Shown here piece after piece: positions 33,171-37,560 of a stretch of DNA of 37,560 bases. Made by a program: the position numbers and the translations under genes. A model generated the notes under the pieces. It was not told where the DNA came from and searched no databases. It saw only the letters and a list, made by a program, of their open reading frames with translations. Each line of letters opens with the position of its first letter. Within the stretch, counting starts at the first letter, position 1. Source of the stretch: Bolinopsis microptera (Eukaryota; Ctenophora; Tentaculata; Lobata; Bolinopsidae); contig NW_026971823.1 in NCBI RefSeq assembly GCF_026151205.1, positions 1 to 37,560 of the forward strand, given 5' to 3'.

Positions 33171-36150
33171 GTTTAGGCAATTTACCACCCCCCCCAATAC
33201 CAGTTTTGACCAAGGGTGGATTAGGGAGTCATGTGGGAAGCTTGATTGGTATGTTGTACAGCTACATGGTAGGTTGATAGCCTCATGCTGGGGTGATGTG
33301 AGGACATGTAGGTTGGCTGGGGTTGTTCTTATGACAGGGCTTAGGACCTGTGTGGCTGAACCGTCTTGGGGTGGGGCTGGGTGCGTGTCAGAAGCTGGGG
33401 TCCTAGTGGCCCTGTGGGGGTTTTTGTGGGCTGTGGCTGTGTCCTGCTGGGTGCTGTGTGGGTGTCCCTGTGGCTGGTAGGCTGTCTGGGGTGCTTGCTG
33501 TCTGTGTGAGTCCTGTGAGGCTGTGGGTGCTGGGCAGTGCGGACTGAGGGGTTGCAGGGCTGCCCTGGGGGTATGGCGTATGGGTGTTTAGGCGTTTGAG
33601 CTCTCCCAATAGTATTAGAGGTTGGCCAGAGGAGCCAGCCATATGAGGCACCCTGGTGTGATAGGTGTGGGGTTGACAGGGTTGGAGCAGCTAGTCCAGT
33701 GACCTGGAGGGACATATCAAGGGTGAGTTATGAGACCTGTTTGGGGCTGTGCCAGACCGAGTGTTGGTGGGAGTGCAGCCTGGCCGGCTGTTCAGGGTAT
33801 GTTGGCCTGGTGCCTGTGGTGGGCCAGTGTGGGTTGTTCAGGTCAGGGTGGAGTGGCAGGTGGGGGGGCTGTGCTGCCCAGTTGACTGATTGGTACCTGC
33901 AGGTGCTGTCAGGGTGTGGGCTGTCCAGGGCCTGGTCTGGTAGTTTGTCTGGTCTGGGCCTGGGGTGGGGTGGCTAGGGTGGCTGTGTGGTCCTGGTGGC
34001 TTGTGGAGGGTGGCCCAGGCCTGTGCTGGGGGGAGTGGGCTTGTCTGGGGTTTTGGCTGCCCTGCCCTGATTGTGGGGTGTGGGTGGGTATGTCACAGGG
34101 CTCCTGGTGCTGGGGTCTGGGAGGAGCCCTGGTGTTGGCTTGTCCTGGTGCTGTGGAGGGGTATGGCGGTGTGGTCCTGATAGTGGTGGTGGTGTTGGCA
34201 CTGTGGGTCTAGTGCGGCGTCTGTCTGCTGGTGGTGTTACTGCTGGTGGGTGTGGTGCTGGAGAGCAGGCTGGAGTGTCAGTGTTTAGGATGTCTGTCCT
34301 GTGGTTACTTGTGCTGCTGGTAGCTGTGGATTGCCCTGACTGGTAGGGAGTCCTCCTGGTGTTGGGTGGTCCCAGGCTGTGGGTGCTGGAGTGTCCCGTG
34401 CTGCTCTGGGAGGGGTGGCTGGTGACCGTCCTTGCTGGGGGGTGGGTGACTGCTGTGGTGGCTGGGTCTGGGCTGGGGGGTGAGGTGACTGGACATGTGA
34501 CTGGGGGGTGTGTGACTGTGTTGCTGTGTGGGGGGTGCTGTCCTGCCTGGGGTGCGTGGTGTGGGTGCTGGTGGTCCCTTGTCTGGGGCCCCTGGAGTCT
34601 GGTTGGTCGTCAGTGTGGGGGGGGCTGGGTGGTGTGTGGCTGACCTGGGGTGGGTTACCCCTGTGGGGGGTGAGGGGTGTGAGTGTTTGTGACTGTGTTT
34701 GGCTGTTGTGTCTGTGGGTTCTGGTGTCCTGCTGAGCTCTGGGGGTGGTCCTGGCTGGGGCTCTTGGGCCTGCAGTGTGTGGGGCAGGTGCTGGGTGTCT
34801 TGGGACCTGGCGTCTGGAGGGGTGGGTGTGCTGGAGGCATGTGTTCAGTGTCTGGCAGAGTGTGGGTGTTTGGGGGGGGTGCTGTGCTGTGCCCTGGGGT
34901 GAGCTGTGGGGTGGTCTGGGGCTGCAGAATGCAGCAACCGACTGGTGTTGGCTGTGGACCGTTCTGTACTGGGGGTAGGAAAAAAACAAAGCCGTCTGGG
35001 TCTGGTGTGCCCTGGGGTCAGCCCCAGGTGTGGATGTGGTGGTGATGTGGGTGGTGTGGCCTGGAGGAGGGTGGGGGGGAGTCTGGTGGTGGGGGGGGGG
35101 GGGGGTCTGTGGTCTGGTCTGGGCTGTGTGGGGGGGGGCTGGTGCTGGTTGGTGTGGGCCTCCTTGTGTGGGGGCCTGGGGTGTGCTGGCTGGAGTCTGC
35201 TGGCTGGGTGTGGGTGGGGCTCTTGTGGTGCCCTGGGTGTCAGGGGGTGTCTGTGGGTGGCTGGTGGTGGGTGCATGGTCCCCTGGCCTGGATTGTCGTC
35301 AGGGGTGGGTGCTTGGTCTGTGGTGTGGTGTGGCCCTGTTGTCGGTCCCCTGTGGTCCTGCCAGTTGCCCTGGCTGGGGTGGGCTGTGGTCTGGAGTGTG
35401 GGGGGTTGGGTTGTGGGGGAGCCTGGGCCCTCGTCTGTGTGGTTGCTTTGGGTCCTGGGGTGGGGCTGTTGGGTGCCCCTTACTGGGGGGATCTGCTGCC
35501 CCTGGGCCTGGTCTGGTTGGCTGTCTGTGGGGCCCTGAGCAATGTTGTGGGTCCGGGGTGGGGTCTGTGGCTGGGTGTGCCTGTGGTCCCTGGCTGTGTG
35601 GTCTCCACTGGTGTGTCCTGGGGCTGATTGTGTGACTGAGGGGCTGTGTCCCCTTGAGCTGGCTGTGGTGGGGTGTGGGTGTGTGGGTTTGATCCTGTGG
35701 GGTGGGTGCCTGAGTGGTTTGGTGCCATGGGAGCAGGCTGTGTGTTACCTGGAAAAAAAAAAACCGGTCTGTTGGGAGTGGGTGGCTGTGCTGGAGCGGT
35801 GCCTGGGGGGGAGTGTGTGTGCCCTGTTGCTGGTCAGTGAGGGGGTGGTCTGGCTGAGTGCCTGGGCCCTTGGTGCTTGTCTGTCTGCTGATGCCTGGTG
35901 GCATGGAGTGGCCCTGTGTGGTGGCCTGGGGGGGGGGGGGGTGGGGGGGGGTGGGGTCTCGGGGGGTGGGGTCTGCTGGGGGGAGGGGGGGGGGCGTCTG
36001 TGGTGGGGTGGTGGTGGTTGTGGCTGGGGGGTGCCAGGGCTGCTGCTTGGTGCTGTGTGCTTGGGTGGGGTGTGTCTGGGCTGTGGTCCTCTGGGGTGTG
36101 GCCTGGCTGGGAGGGTCCTGGTCTGTGTCTGGCTCCTGTGTGCCTGAGTC
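33171..36150. repeat. Low-complexity domain E: as D, with A-containing islands
   Basis: The G-rich GTGTCTGG style continues, but islands of more ordinary sequence occur at about 33171-33360 and 33590-33740, with shorter ones near 34925-34995 (including A7) and 35750-35763 (A11). I found no open frame with a recognisable domain and no transposon end in these islands. Confidence 0.6.
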
Positions 36151-37450
36151 CTGGGGAGAGGTAGCGCTTGTGTGTGGGGTGTGGTGTGGGGGGGGTGTCC
36201 TGGGGGGGGCTTGGGGGTGTGGGGCTGGGGGGGTGTGGGGGGTTTTGGGTGGGGGGTGGTGAGGGTGGGGTGGTGGGGGGGTGGGGGGGCTGGGGGGGGA
36301 GGGGTGTGCTGTGGTGGTCTGGTGGGCTTGTGGGGTGTGTGTGGCTGGTGCTGTGTGGTGGTGGTTGGCTGGTGTTCTGGGGTGCTGTGGTGTGTGTGCG
36401 TGGGGCTTGGTGTGGTGTGTGTTGGTGGTGGCGTTTGTCTGTTGGCTGGTTGGTGGTGCTGTGGTGTGGGTGCGGGTGGTGGGTGTGTTGGGTTGGCTGC
36501 TGTGGTAGTTGCGGTGCTGTGGTGTGTGGTGCTGGGTGCTGTGTTGCTGGTTGTGGTGGCTGGTGGCTGTGTGTGTTTGTGTTTGGGTCTTTGTGTGTGG
36601 TGGCTGGGGTGTTTTGCTGTGGTGTGTTGCTTGTGTGCTGTGCTGTGGGTGGCTTGCTGGGTGGTGTGGCTGGTTGGCTGGTTGCTGGTGCGTGGTGTTG
36701 TCTGCTTGTGTGTGTGGCTGGTGTGGTTGCTGTGGGGGTGTTGGGTTGTGCTGGTGGGTGGCTGGTGCTGTGGGTGCTGTGAGGTGGTTGTGGTGGTGCT
36801 GCTGTGTTGTGTGGGTGTGGCTGGGGGTGGTGCTGGCTGTGGTGTGTGCTTGGTGTTTGTTGCTTTTGCTGCTGTTGTGGCTTGTGTGTGGCTGTTGGGT
36901 GTGGGCTGGTTTTTGGTGTCTGTGTGGTGCTTGGTGGGTGGGGGTGTGGTCTGTTTGGGGTGTGTGGTGTTCTGGGCTGGGTGCTGTGGTGGTGTGGGTG
37001 TGGCTGACTGGTGTGTGCGCTGTGGTTGGATGGTGCTGCTTGGTGGTGCTGTGGTGCTGGTGGTGGTGGTGTGGTGCTGTGCTGGGTTGTGTGTGGCTGG
37101 CTGCTGGTGGGTGGTCTGTGGGTGTCTGGGTTTGGTTGGTGCTGGGTGTGTGAGTTCTGTGTGTGTGGTGTGGTGTGGCTGGGGGCTGTGGTCTGCTGCT
37201 GGTGTTGGTGCTGTGGTGGGGCTGTGGGCTTTGTTCTTGGTATGTCTGCTGTGGTTGGGTCTGTGGTGGCTGGTGCTGTGTGCTGTTGTTGCTGTGGGTG
37301 TGTTGGGGCTTGCTGGCTGTGGGCTTGTGTTGGTGTCTTGGGGGTGTGGTGTGCTGTTGTTCTGTGGTGTGTGGCTGCTGGGGTGGTGGTGGTCTGGGTG
37401 GTTGTGGGTTTGGTGGTGGCTGGGTGTTCTGTGCTTCTGTGGGTGTGTGG
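36151..37450. repeat. Low-complexity domain F: TG-rich (GTGGTGTGTGGCTGG)
   Basis: C drops again and the sequence becomes irregular GTGGTG, GTGTGTGG, GCTGTGG and TTGCTGTGG steps. A is almost absent. There is no fixed tandem unit and no gene. Confidence 0.8.
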
Positions 37451-37560
37451 TTGTGCTTTTTTGGTGTGTGGTGTGGCGTGTCGGTTGGTTTTTTTGGTTT
37501 GTTGGTTTTGGTTTTTTTGGGGTTTGGGTTTTGGGGGGGGTTTTTGGGGGTTTTTGGGGT
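37451..37560. repeat. Terminal T-run/G-run alternation at the window end
   Basis: The last 110 bases, and especially 37520-37560, alternate T-runs of 3 to 7 with G-runs of 3 to 8. The pattern continues past the window edge. Confidence 0.75.

Overview
The window is nuclear DNA of an invertebrate animal. The evidence is spliced gene structure with GT/AG introns, a receptor of the LDLa-ectodomain / GRL101-like GPCR family, a hAT-type DNA transposon and a decayed LINE. That receptor family is best known from molluscs and other lophotrochozoans, so a lophotrochozoan is my guess. Nothing here fixes the phylum.

Layout. Positions 1-2700 are AT-rich and hold no gene I can support, only a short tandem repeat and a G20 tract near 1901-2083. 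Positions 2766-9572 hold one plus-strand receptor gene that I assemble from three pieces: a signal-peptide exon (2766-2868), a small cysteine-containing exon (6438-6608), and a long exon (6680-9572) with about seven LDLa-like modules followed directly by seven transmembrane helices. The exon phases agree (1/1 at both introns). The long exon switches reading frame about seven times without an independent in-frame nonsense codon, so it is either a young pseudogene or true coding sequence damaged by indel errors.

Intron 1 (2869-6437) is filled mostly by a 2.8 kb non-autonomous hAT-like element. It has 13-bp terminal inverted repeats and an 8-bp target duplication with one mismatch. Inside it are arrays of a 10-bp repeat that flip orientation and a 5'-truncated, frameshifted LINE (reverse transcriptase, RNase H and a C-terminal Cys/His motif).

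Positions 9573-12130 are AT-rich non-coding DNA with several long C-tracts, a 9-10 bp tandem repeat and a small foldback/MITE-like element.

From about 12135 to the end of the window (25 kb) the sequence changes abruptly to low-complexity DNA almost without A on the plus strand. It passes through compositional domains: G-runs joined by CTGG (12.1-22.7 kb), C/T-rich (22.7-24.8 kb), G/T-rich (24.8-25.7 kb), mixed G-rich with some A (25.7-36.1 kb), TG-rich (36.1-37.45 kb), and T-run/G-run alternation at the very end. It contains no recognisable gene. The very long open frames there exist only because stop codons need both A and T. It is either an extraordinary strand-asymmetric G-rich repeat domain or a sequencing/assembly artefact, and the sequence alone cannot decide.
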